This document shows positions 25,101 through 36,900 of a stretch of DNA of 64,000 nt, one piece after another. The notes beneath the pieces were generated by a model. The model was not told the origin of the DNA, made no database searches, and saw nothing but the letters and a program-made list of their open reading frames with translations. How positions within the stretch are numbered: position 1 is the first letter of the stretch; each line of letters begins with the position of its first letter. The position numbers and the translations under genes are program-made. The stretch is taken from the NCBI RefSeq assembly GCF_037975245.1, contig NC_092568.1, forward strand, positions 10,997,501 through 11,061,500, written 5' to 3'. This stretch comes from Apostichopus japonicus (lineage: Eukaryota; Echinodermata; Holothuroidea; Aspidochirotida; Stichopodidae).

Positions 25101-25615
25101 TCATAAGTGCGGCCAGGCCGTCATCACGGTACAGGCCCACGTCAGCTGGGTTGAGGTGCTGTTTCAGATTGTGTAAGATATAAAGGCCAACTAGTTCACA
25201 CCCTTCCGCGCCATCGTGGCTGCCCATAGTCACGTCGAAAAAGTTGTTACTGTCCTTCTTGGTCCACAGGTTGTCGTCACTAAAGAGAATGGACTTTCTG
25301 GCATGCAATATTACTGTGTAGTCAAGGGCAGAAATGTTAACATAGGTTTTTGCCCAATTGAGGGCGTCGGTTAGGAGCTTTTCTGTAATTGACGGATAAA
25401 AATCGACTGTCGAAGATCATAAAGGTTCCGTCGTGTTTATCCTTCAATAACGGTGGATGTGCTTCTCCACTGGTTAACCTCTATTGTGTTTCTGATTTCC
25501 TGGTTGATGTTATCCAGCTGGCTTTGCTTACTTTGCCCATTTCACTATTAGCTGGGTTTATAAGTCTGCACGACATACAATTTGGGAAGTTATTTTTGTG
25601 ATCCTTGATTTATAC

Positions 25616-25707
<92 letters not shown>

Positions 25708-28700
25708 GAAATCGTAATGAGTTGGAAAATCCAGAACAGTGAAAAAACTTCCAGCCTCCACCGGAATTCGAACCCGGGCCTCCCGCTTTATATGCGGACA
25801 CCCCAATTAGTCTATAGACCTTACAGTATATATGATTTTTACTTTGTGGTAACACAGGTGGAAGACCCAGAATTGGAACCAATCACAGATTCAGCGTTGT
25901 TTCCTGTGGTGGTTCACGGGACATACTTCAAGGCTTGGGAACATATCAAGACAGAGGTGGGTCACTAAGAATAGCATTTAAGCAGTATTAAACTCATGTC
26001 AGTACACATATTCAGATTTGCTGTTTTCTTTAAATTAACTGCACTGTAAAATATATCAGATAATCAGGTTTGATATTACATTGTAGGCTGTAGCTCATAA
26101 GTAGGCAAATTGTTTTCTGCAAGCTGATTGAATGGGGCATTTGGAAAAATTGTCGTTTGCGACCCTCAAGGTTTGCAAACCCCTACTAATTATGCGATTC
26201 AAAGAACAAGGAAAACCCCCGAAATATGTATATATTAGGGCGGTGGGGACAGTGATGTCAACAGACCCCATGTTAATAATATAGTCAAGACATACGTTAC
26301 TCTTTATCCCTGAATGTATTACCCCTGAAATCCCCCCTCCCTCTTGTCAGACCTGGTCTTATATTTTTACCATTTATTCCAACTAAACAATTTTATAACC
26401 CCTGAATGCTTTGTGCAATGTTTCTGTTGCACTCATTTGAAGTTTTGTCTGCGTATTTTCATAATTAATTATACAATTTAAGTGTGGTAGATCAAATTAA
26501 CATTACATTTTTATCCCCCTTTTATAACTTTAATGGTCCAGTAAATGTACCAGCATAATATGGCATGTATATTTAGTGCAAATTCGGCTTTACATGAATA
26601 CATGTACGCTTCCTTACCCTTGGTTTAAACTGAAGATTTTAAAAGCTGCTACTTGTTTTTTTTCAACTTCAGGGTTTAAAGAAGATGAACAGGACACACA
26701 TTCACTTTGCACAAGGAGAACCTGGAGATGGTGAAGTCATCAGTGGTATGTGAAGTGGTACCTCTATTCATGTTAAATGTCACCAGCATTGCCCCCACCC
26801 CCTCCCCATCCCTTGCCACATAATACCACCAAAATTGGTCACTCTTAACCAAACATTTCAGACTTATTTTAAACTGCCAATCTCACAGCAATTTAAATTG
26901 TCTAAGTAATTTGACTCTCAATCCTCAAAGCAGCCTTTTTCCGTTTGATTTCAAAGACAATTTAAAATCCCATTGATATTAAAATCAACAATGCATTTTG
27001 TTTATAGCTTGACTAGTCAAGTGTCATGTCAACTTATGGAAGTAAAATTTTGGAAATGAATGAAGTTTTCCAATTTGCTTTCTATATGTGAAAAAAAAAC
27101 ATCAATATGAAATTGTCATGTTGCAACGATAAAAACAGAATCAAAGTCCTCAGGGTTCATCTTCTTCCTATTGAGTATTTTGTTTTCTTCATTATTTTTA
27201 TTAGAAACGATACCGTATAACTGCAAAGATTTGAAAGTGAAACAATAAAGCATAATAAGTAATATTTGTGAGGTTACACAGTTTGGATTTAGCTGCATGT
27301 TAGTAAGTGGAAACACTGACCAAGCATATCTGTAAGTAGGTTTGAAGGTTATCTATACTGATGGACCAGTGCCTTAGACAGACTGGGGCATTGGGTCGTC
27401 CCCCCCTCCCCCTATGCTATTGCTAAAACCTCTCTTGTGAAATTTGTCCCCCACATCCACCTCCTCCAAGAAAATATTAAAATTTTAATGAATGTTTAAA
27501 AACAGCAACATCTTCATTTTACCTTTACCAGACAAAAGCAGACTTGATAATAATAATAATAATAACTGTCATTTATATAATGCAGGTATCCAGAGCACAA
27601 GGCAATGTTCAAATGCGCTCCCATATAAAGGGTCTAACTGTGATGTTTCTCAAAAAGGATAGTTTTTAATAGCTTCAATTGCTAATTATATACTTGATGA
27701 AAAATTCAAACAGCTTACAAATTCCATCGAGGCTGTTTCCATGACGACCATCATTAAATTCATCACCATTTCTTTTCTGATGAATAAATTCTCCATTTCT
27801 TATTAATATTTCATTTAGGAATGAGAGGGTCCTGCCAGTTGATGATCTACATAAATCTTGAGAAGGCTCTGAGCGGTAAGTATAAAAGCTTCGACAAAAT
27901 TTCTTCTTTCCCCCTCCCCAATTCTTCTTTAAAGGTGCAAAGAATTCCTTTTAGAGTTTTAGTGGAAGCAATGTTTTTCACTTTAGTTGTTTGCTACAAA
28001 TTATTTGACCAAATCTACTTAAAGCAGTGCAAAAAACAACATGCCTGCACTTTATTGGTAAAAATAAGATGTCTTCCCACCTTTTTTCCACTGGATAGAG
28101 ATGGTTAGGTTAGAGATTAATTAGCATTTCTACTGTCTTAATCATAGGTGTAGGGGGCAGAGGTGACTGCAGCCACCCCCTCCCCCCCCCCTTCCAACAA
28201 GATATGTCAGCGAAAAATTGGGTAATATGCTGATATTGTTAAAGCACTGCAATAAAAAAAAAAAAATGAATAATCTTGTTTTGATGAGAGTCAGTGGTTC
28301 TGTAAAAAGAGGCAGCCTCTGGTAATTTGACTAACATTCTAAGCTTGCCCGACTAATCTGACATTGATGTTGTGTAGTTTTGACACAGTTCGCACTCCAT
28401 GCTTTCCTTTTCTGTCCAAGACAATGTTATGATATTTATCACTGTTGGCATTCCTTTTAACAAATTCAAATTTCAAAGGTGAGGGGGATCTCACCAGTAC
28501 ACCCTTCCACATTGGTGACATTTTTTGGGGAAGTTGTTACAGCCCCCACCCACCTGCCACTCAAATAATATTGGGCTCCTATGCACATGATGACTTGTAG
28601 CTCAGACAGTTTTGTTTTCATAATTTCCTTCAGATTCAATTTAACCCAAATGAACACCGTTTCTCAAGACCAACACTAAATACTGTAGTCTGGATTGTTA

Positions 28701-30026
28701 AATATGAAACTGCAATGAATATTAATCTACTGAGCTGCTTTTGATTGTAATGGGATTTTGTCGACATGGACAATCTTCAGATTTTATTGCCACTTCTTCT
28801 GTCATTAACAATTGCAGACATAGCCATATTCAAAGTTGCAGTCATGCCCTTTTCAGATTAACTGAGTGGAATTCAACAAATTACCGTATTTCTCAAGGCA
28901 CCAACAAAGTCACTGCTTCCTTTGACTCTAGCGAAATCTGCTTTTCTTTTATTATAGTGTCACATTTTAACTGATGTTGTTTCTTTAATACTTGTTCTCA
29001 GTGGAAGTAGTTGTATTTTAATATATTATTGCATATTATATATTTATGTCAGTACCTGATTGGAGGGTTATATGTGCTGTTGGTTTTTCACATTGTTAAT
29101 TTACCGTTACATTTCTGGCTCACGTACAGTAGTGTTTGGTAATGGTTCCTGTCTACAATTTTGATGTGCATGGTAACAATCAGTTAACAATTCTAATTTT
29201 TTATTTGTCCTCTGCAGATGGTTTATCATTCTTTGTTTCCAAGAACGGTGTGGTCTTAAGTCCTGGGGATCCCTCAGGCTGTATATCTCCCTCATATTTC
29301 TCAGACGTTGTTCAGAGTAGGCCACGTAAGTTTTAATCCAACAGTAATTCAATTGATTGTAAAGCTTCAGTAAAGACAAGTTCTGTTAGTATTTGGTTCA
29401 TTTGAGCTTGGTAATTAATAGGACAAATTAGAACCTCAGTCCAGTAAAGTGCTTAACAGACACTTTTAGTTCAGTGCCATACACATGATTTCACAGGTTT
29501 GGGGGAGCCTGACAGATATTGATAGAAACATGAGGTGCTGTACAGTAGGTGGATCAAACGTTTGGGTGGCTTTGGGGCTGCTGAGTGAAGTTTGTATGTA
29601 GGCAGTCTTGGAGTCCTCCCACAGAAAAACCGTTTGTTCTGAGACATAGTGAGGTTAAGTAGGTCTGTAATTAGGTCTAAATGCAAGATTTGGGCTAAGA
29701 AATCATTTTAACTCCCTCCGCTGAAATTTTCGTCGCCTCAACGATGGAGGTGCCCCTCATCCGCCCCCCCCCCCACCCCCTTTCCTTTGCACATGCCACT
29801 CTTATACCTTAAAGTCCTATTTGGGTTTCATTCCCTAGTAAGCATTCCATTATCAACATGGACTAACCGATAAATATCCAGCCGGCCTAATCATCTTTCT
29901 CTTTACTGATAAAAAGTGTTTTTTTTCCACGCCACACCACGACCCAATGTGCACAATAACCCCATTAATTGTTACATCTTCTTTTCATTAAAAGGTAGAC
30001 GAATGGAATTTGAAGTACCGCGGTGA
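22159..30026 (+). CDS. TRPT1: tRNA 2'-phosphotransferase 1 (Tpt1/KptA family), N-terminal exon not found
   Basis: Transfers the 2'-phosphate at a tRNA splice junction to NAD+, giving ADP-ribose 1'',2''-cyclic phosphate. Coding exons seen: 22159-22325, 25858-25956, 26673-26745, 27819-27875, 29218-29325, 29995-30026 (stop TGA). Phases agree. Family landmarks in order: GYIPVDEIL, RRYSKDDIVRVVNQNQKKRF (conserved Arg), LIAANQGHS, PVVVHGTYFKAWEHI, MNRTHIHFA, VISGMRGSCQLMIYI (conserved Arg), FFVSKNGVVLSPGD. The C terminus is short (RPRRRMEFEVPR). The exon at 22159 enters with two bases of a split codon, so at least one upstream exon with the LSK...LRHG catalytic Arg-His must exist; I found none between 16545 and 22158. 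A Penelope-like fragment and a SINE lie in the first visible intron. A possible AATAAA is at 30215. Confidence 0.9.
23277..23815. mobile_element. hAT-like non-autonomous element in TRPT1 intron
   Basis: Left end CAGGTGCGTCGGAGCC; right end in reverse complement CATGGGCGTCGGAAGC (13 of 16 match). GTTAT sits on both outer sides (23272-23276 and 23816-23820), a 5-bp direct repeat. A second inverted pair, GTACGGCAG/CTGCCGTAC, lies just inside. No transposase. Confidence 0.55.
23980..24022 (-). other. Hammerhead-ribozyme-like motif next to the Penelope fragment
   Basis: On the minus strand CTGATGA (24019-24013) is followed after a 14-base spacer by GAAAC (23998-23994) and CTCTGAG. CUGAUGA and GAAA are the invariant core boxes of hammerhead ribozymes, which Penelope elements are known to carry in their terminal repeats. 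The intervening stem is poor, so it is probably inactive. Confidence 0.4.
24030..25615 (-). mobile_element. Penelope-like retroelement fragment (RT plus GIY-YIG), broken and 5'-truncated
   Basis: Runs opposite to TRPT1 inside its intron. A frame at 24679-25308 carries reverse-transcriptase motifs with the catalytic YRDDG at about 25117-25131, and LVGLYILHNLKQHL, VNYLDITMNL and NGSFVPYRKPGDN. A second frame at 24036-24821 carries a GIY-YIG endonuclease tail: YKAEVTAGDSKSIYIGMCGG, FKTRFNNHKKSF, ELSKHVWSLKE, CNLCQAKKLAIIDH, NKRSEILASCRH. Traces of the earlier RT region (CRLINPANSEMGKVSKA) extend to about 25600 in another frame. RT then GIY-YIG is the endonuclease-bearing Penelope layout. It is not intact (a few breaks) and ends at a TA array on its 5' side. 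It carries no capsid or envelope gene. Confidence 0.85.
25618..25826 (-). mobile_element. tRNA-derived SINE with TA tail, next to TRPT1 exon acceptor
   Basis: The minus strand has a Pol III B box, GGGTTCGAATTCC (25776-25764), and an upstream A-box-like TAGACTAATTGGGG. After the tRNA-like head come TTTTTTCACTGTTCTGGATT and TTCCAACTCATTACGATTT, then a TA array at 25622-25704 as the tail. The same tail body recurs at 49888-49965. The head ends about 30 bases before the acceptor of the TRPT1 exon at 25858. Confidence 0.75.
27545..27625 (-). mobile_element. Retroposon 3' tail with (TTA)n
   Basis: The minus strand reads a GGATACCTGCATTATATAAATGACAG-type sequence running into seven TTA units. Such ...ATATAAATG(ttatta) endings are typical LINE/SINE tails. 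It lies in a TRPT1 intron; there is no coding part. Confidence 0.45.
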
Positions 30027-30951
30027 AGAGCCATTTTGTTCAGTTAAAGGGACCTCCCAAGCACTCACATACAACAGAGGCAATTATAATATTGTTTATC
30101 AGTAGTCAATGTGAAGATGGTGGCTGCCATATTGGTTGGCCATTCGGTGAAACTCTGACAAGTGACACTTGATTTCCGAAACTTCAGAATAGCAGGTTGG
30201 AAAAAAAAAAAAATAATAAAAAACTTCCTTGGTAAACTGTCTAAATTACATCAGTTAACGTTATTTTTAAAGAGAGAGCAAATGTTTGGTTCTCTACTCT
30301 CTACTCCTTTTTCTTTTCCAGGGGATGTAAGTGTACCCCTTGCCCCTCCTCCCTCCCCTCCTTGCCTGCTGCCTTGTGCTTGTATCTCTAAACGTGATCC
30401 AGAAATATGAGATGTAGTTAACATCGTTGTCATGAAACAGGTTACTACAATATAGCTGACTGAAGTGGCATGTAAAACAACCAGAGAATACCATCAGATT
30501 ATAACAGAGAGGCATTTATAACACCTTGGACGGTTAAGACGAAGCAGAAAGGTTTTTAAGTACATACAGTAATTCATTGCAGCGGTGAAATCCTTATTAC
30601 AAGTACAATAGAAGTGACGGTGCCTTGGACAGGTGGTTTTCAAGTACATAATTCATAGCAGTAGTGACATCCTTATTACAATTACACATTGTACCCACAT
30701 TAAGACAAACTTTTGTTTATTATAATAAATCTATTAATGATTTTTTGCACTATAATATAATATAATATATAATATACTATTATATAGTATAATATAATAT
30801 AATATAGCTATTTTTTTCCCTCTCCAGTTCCCATCACATTTGTTGATACCTGAAACCACTTTGATAAAACAGAATCCTGTAGTTGTCTCTCTTAAAAAAA
30901 AAGTCAATTTTCTTGATTTTCTTGACACCTGATACCGCGGCGACTAAGCTT
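30027..30951. other. Convergent intergenic spacer between TRPT1 and ASRGL1
   Basis: The 3' ends of TRPT1 (plus) and ASRGL1 (minus) face each other here. Candidate poly(A) signals are AATAAA at 30215-30220 for TRPT1 and, on the minus strand, AATAAA at 30716-30721 for ASRGL1, about 190 and 230 bases after the stops. The spacer also has a poly-A run at 30200 and a TATAATATAA stretch at 30750-30810. No gene is seen. Confidence 0.5.
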
Positions 30952-33900
30952 CTACGACTTTGTCATGGTTTCTCTGTAGTGATCTTTTGGTTCTATACCA
31001 TATTCCAATGTTTCCTCTGATATTGTCGCCCAGGGCATTCTCTCGGTTGTGAAATGTTTGCCAATCTCTCCTTTATTATTGATGGCTATCACTCCCCCAG
31101 CTCCTCCTACCCTCTGTTCCATGTATTCAAGGGCTCTTTCTGCGGCTGTCTGTGTCGACAACCCTGCGACCAATAAAAAAAAAAAATGCAAATAATATAC
31201 AGATTTAGATCAGGTTAAGTTTACCTACTTCACACTCGTTCAGTGTATTTTGTAATGGTTTGGCATTTGTCATCATTATGCTTGATAGCCCTTAGAGCAG
31301 GGTTTCCTTAACTTTTTCCCCCCACGAAAACCCCCTGTGGATGTCAGAGTTGTCCACGAACCCCCAATATATATTATAATACGCATAACAGTGCTTCGTA
31401 AAAGCTCAAGTTCATAGTGTAATATTGTAGAGTTTGTTGATAGGTACGACTTTTGTACATTACTAAATTATATGATATATCAGACTTTAGTTCAACAAAA
31501 AGTACTCTAGTTTTGACTTTCAGAAATGTCTCACAAACCCCCTGGGATGAACTCATGCACCCCCTGGGATTTCATGCACCCCAGTTAGGGAACCCATGCC
31601 TTCAAGGGATATTCCGGTAGCTGAAGTTGATGGCTTAAATAAATAATGCTGGTAACCTTCTGCATCTTTAGGTCAAATTTACATTCTTATGTTATTAAAG
31701 ATATGATTTTTTTCTCAAATCGGGTGGTATTTTGTGAATTTATCTGGCAACAGCAAAGTGAGTGATGTCATCACAACAATTCAGCTATAAATGTATTTGT
31801 TTTCCTTTTAATATTAAAATCACTTATTCATAGAGGAAAAGTAATATTTCTACAAAAAATTAGTTACATTTTGATGTAATTCTAAACCATCTCTGAGAAC
31901 AGGAATCATGAAAAGCTAGGCAAACGTATCCGAATGTATCACGTTTTAAGCATAAATCAACAAAAAGATTATAACAGGAACGTAAATCTTTTAAAGATTA
32001 TTCCCTCTTATGACATCACAGACCACCTACTGTGATCCGTTCCAGAATCTAACAGTTAGCCAGTCCAACTAAGTCATTCAATCAGCCATATCTTGAGTTA
32101 GGAATATGATATTGAGATAGGCAGAGATGCCAACCTCTTGACACAAAAAAACAGACTGAATATCCTAAAAAATCAGATTTTGGAGAGAAAAATCAGATTT
32201 TCACGAAAAATCGACACTACCACTGGCCCGTTGGCCCCGGGCCAGTAAAATGTCAGAAAAATGTTTTACTAGTAAGAACGGGCAAGTAAAATGTTTGCTT
32301 TTACATTAACATTTAATGAGAAAATTGTAAAGCTGCCGATTCCGCGTATTTCCCACCCACGTAGGCTCGTTGTTCAACGTGTTTGTCAGGGTTTGGGGGG
32401 TTACTTGTACATGTTTCTATGCGATTCCGCTTCCTTTTTTTTTTTTTTTTTTGAAAGATGAAAAATCGTATTTTCAAGAGGCAATATGGTATTTCACTTG
32501 TTTTATAGTACTAAATACGATAAAATCGTACTGGTTGGCATCTGTGGATAGGGTTGTCAACTAACAGAGTGAAACATTTTACTTTTCCATTAAAACTGTC
32601 CGATTGCCTGCTACTGGAATATCCCCTTAATTTATTGACAACCATGGATCATTTTAATTTTCATAACATTTCACTTTTGCAACTCAAACAGCACTGTAAC
32701 TTACGGATGTACAGTATTTCACAACTCGCATTCACTCATTTTGGCATGCTAGGGTGTGTCATTGCAGATAAAGTATAAAATAATATTGGACTAACCTGTT
32801 TGAATGTTCTGAAGTACCAAGCGAGCCAAGAGGACTTTCATGATAGATTCTCCATGTCCGGTGGTAGACGCTGCACCCAAAGCATTATCGCAGTAACCTC
32901 CACTGCCTGATCCAACAAAGAGATTTAACCCATTCATTATAAATTCATCCAGTAGGCAGTTTAAATTAATTACATTATTAAATGATAACAATAACTAAAA
33001 TATGTTAAATATATATGTAAAAATTTGTACAGAGAGTGCAATTTCTGGCTACTGCACCAAATCTGAAGATCATTTTACCAGTTTACAGCAAGTTTTAAGT
33101 TAGCGTAGTATTTCCCAAGGAAGGCTTGTAATCATTGAAACCATTCCTGCAGACATTCCACAAATACACCACCACTATGGCAGGAATATCCCTTGAAAGG
33201 TTATTTGGCACAGTACTTTTGAGTATCCTAAATACAGTCAAGTCCTTCTACAGACTGTAAGATCATAGAAATCCCCATGTTAGCAAGTTAAGTTCATCCC
33301 TGTAACAGCACTAACCTGACAGACTTTCATTTAAAGGAATTTGTTCGCTGGCAGGAGCAGATTTGCATTTTGACATGCTTGATTGTAACGGGTGAGCGGT
33401 TACATCAAATGTAATTGGGATACTGGCTTGTAACCAGTGTGCTGTTACATCAAATTGTGATGCCATGTTGAGGTGCAGAGGATGCCAATTTGCCCTTGAT
33501 TGCGAAAGGAGCTAGTCTCATTCGAGAGAAAAGTGTCACTTGGTTCGAGACACTAGTGCCTCCGGTTAGATTGCTTGAACCAATAGTAATTTAAGCCCCA
33601 TTCCTCCCCTTATTGACTTGAGTTTTATACCAGTCCTTCCATTAGTAACTGGAGTTTTATTCCCCAGTCCTCTCATTAGTAACTGGAGTTTTATACCAGT
33701 CCTTCCATTAGTAACTGGAGTTTTATTTCCCAGTCCTCTCATTAGTAACTGGAGTTTTATACCAGTCCTTCCATTAGTAACTGGAGTTTTATTCCCCAGT
33801 CCTCTCATTAGTAACTGGAGTTTTATACCAGTCCTTCCATTAGTAACTGGAGTTTTATTTCCCAGTTCTTCCAGTAGTCACTGGAGTTTTATGCCCCAGT

Positions 33901-36900
33901 CCTTCTATTAGTAACTTGAGTTTTATGCCCCCTGTCCTCCCATTAGTCACTCGATTTTTTATGCCCCAGTCCTCCCATTAGTAGTCACTGGAGTTTTACA
34001 CCACAGTCCTTCCATGTGTAACTGGAGTCTTATGCCCCATTCATCCCATTAATAGTCACTGGAGTTTTATGCCCCAGTCCTTCCATTAGTAACTGGAGTT
34101 TTATGCCCCAGTTCTCCCATTTGTCACTTAAGTCAGAACTCATACAACATTGACAACCAGCCAGCAGTATTCGATGTAATGAATAAAAGTTCAAACTTCA
34201 TTATATAAGAATCAACAGTTCAATGTTAAAGAGAATAGCATCCAGCTATTTTTCATGAATTAGCTAAGATCACTTTATGGAATTCAAACCAACTAACCTG
34301 ACATTGAAATTGTCAGTGAAACCTGATGTATTTCAGCCATTTTGTTCTGGTTTCCCATTGACAAACATCCTCTAGAATAAAGCTTCAGGCGACTGTCATC
34401 TAGTGAACAGTTTCCATGGTTATTGTAGTGGCAGAGCTGCTCATTTGGCCTTCCATAAAAAAGTTATTTTATGTTTTCGGGTGCTGAAGGCCTACAAGCC
34501 AACACGGTATTTACGAGTTAGTAATATCACCATTTACGACCTACTTTTATATGATTTCAAGTATTTTTGTGTGTTTCGATAGCTTTCAGAGTCCATCATA
34601 CTAATAGTTTTTTTGTTTCCTTGTTTTTTGTGACGAACGGAACGGTGTAAATATCTCTGTAAACACAAGTTGTATTATTACTTTACTACGGATTTTTGTC
34701 AGTGTGTGTTATTAAGGATTTTCGTCTTCGTCTTCAGCAAATTTAAGTCGGCTTTTCAGCTCCGTGCCCGGACATCACAGTTACTTTAAGTAATGACAAT
34801 TAATGGTAAATGAAATCAAAAGTCCGTACTATCAAAGTTTCTGACCGACCTACCAATGAGAGGACTGTCCCCAACTCTTCCAACTCGTTTGCCTGTGATG
34901 CCTCCCGTAGAGGTGGCACACGCCACATTTCCTTGTCGGTCGATGGCCACAGCTCCAACGGTGTCATGACCTTGCGCTCCCCTGTTGGATTCAAATGAAC
35001 AGTACGACATAGCGTAATACATCAGTCAATACAGTATAAGACCTGATAATGTGTGATAATGACGTTCAAACAAAAGTGATAATTTTCGAAAAAATTGTTA
35101 TGATTTTCCTATCACAATTACCAAAGTATAATGAGTACAGTAGAAGGGTTTCTTCCCATGGAACCGCCAGCACACAAAACACAACAACATCCAAGGACAA
35201 AGACAGAAAGGTGTGGGGAAAAAAGGATGGAAGAGAGCAATGAGAAGAGGAGTGACGAGGGGGGGGGGGAAGGGGAGATTTAATGTTGCTTAAATTTTCA
35301 GGATATATAGAAGGAAGATATATATGTAAAGGACAACATAAAACAGATTGTGATCCTATTGTTACGACTATCACAATAATAAAAGGATGTTTACAGCTAA
35401 AAAGATATCACTGAATATATACTGACAGAACATAATTACAGGCCATGCTACAATGTGCTGAAATGGATATACCATTTTCAAAAGCTTTGAAACTGTCTTT
35501 TAAGCTTTGCATAATAAGCAATTTTGCAATTTAATCTTTTACACAATTACCATAGTTTTCTGAAAAACCTATGTTCAAATTGTCATCAAAGTGGAACAAA
35601 ACTGGGAAGGCCATGTTTTTTGGCACAAATTTGAGTACAGTTGTTTGTTACATCTGTTTGCTTCACTTTATAGTCCCTTTTTGTAAGGCTACAATTTCAC
35701 TTCAGATATATGTATATTTTTTAATTTAGTATATGAAAATGACCTTACTTGATTTTATTGTTGAAGAGGTCATGTACTGCTTCTTTGTACTTTGAGTACT
35801 CTTCCCAGTATTTCACTGCCTCGGGGGTCACCAGATCAGTTTTGGGTACTTCTGGGACACCCATCTCTTTAGCAAAGATATTAGCACCTTGACCTACCAG
35901 CATCACATGATCTGTCTGAGGAAATCAAGATAATTCAAATAAAATCCATGGATTCTTGATTCAATAAATCATTTTTACTAAGTAATCAAGGAGAAAGTTG
36001 TTGTTAAATACACATCCCGATATCTGTGAAATATATATTGTTACAAAATACATGTACAAAGTACACATATTTTCATAATTACTGTTGCTGTAAAATATAT
36101 GTTGTGAAGTATATGAAAAATAAGTTGTATACGTTGTTCACATGTCTGTGAAATATATGAAAGACCATCTGTCAATATATACAAGCCAAATGGAAACTCT
36201 TTTGTGTAACTGAACATTATTATGTCTAGGCTACGATACCATGTTTTTCATTTCGTAGGTTTTCTTACTGTACATAGCAACAGGCTACAGTAAGTTGTTC
36301 AGTTTAGAGAGGTTTTAGGAATTAGATTTAAGAACTTGTTGAAAGACATCATTTTTGGAAGACATTTTTACAATTACAGGCATCAATTCCTCAGTTCAGA
36401 CCTTGACACAGTGTACCTCACATGTAGAAATGTTGCAAGTAAAAATGTTAACGGCAAAAGTGTAGAACTGTTCTTCTTGATCAGGAGCACACTTCCATTT
36501 TGAATTTTGTTTATAAATGCAGTGCTCATAAATTGTCGAGCTTTCCAGACCAAGTTAAGTAATATGCAGGAAATAACTTAAATCTGGTCTCTCAAATCAA
36601 ACTGATTTTCAAACTAAACAAATTGCTATGTAAGCATACATACATAACCATACTGCAATATGGTTTTGGGCACAGAACCATAGTGCTTTCACTATTGCAC
36701 AAAAATAAATAATCTTCAAACCTCATAACTGATGTAGACACTATTGTGAGATATTACTACTCCAAAGTAGAAGAATAAAATACACAGTCACACAAACACT
36801 CTCTCAATAAAGAGTTGGCACATTTTGTTGCACACTAGAATTCCTCAAATCTGCTCTCCTCTTTTCAAACTCCATACTTTAATTTTCCCCCTTTTTGCAT

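Noticed and set aside
28143-28584. Possible MITE (CATAGGTG...CTCCTATG)
   Set aside because: Only about six end bases match and no target duplication is present.
33566-33911. Repetitive 80- and 97-residue frames on opposite strands
   Set aside because: Both come from a 66-bp minisatellite dimer whose length is a multiple of 3, inside an ASRGL1 intron.
33612-34130. Evenly spaced repeats that could look like a CRISPR array
   Set aside because: Units are directly adjacent with no unique spacers, and the genome is animal.
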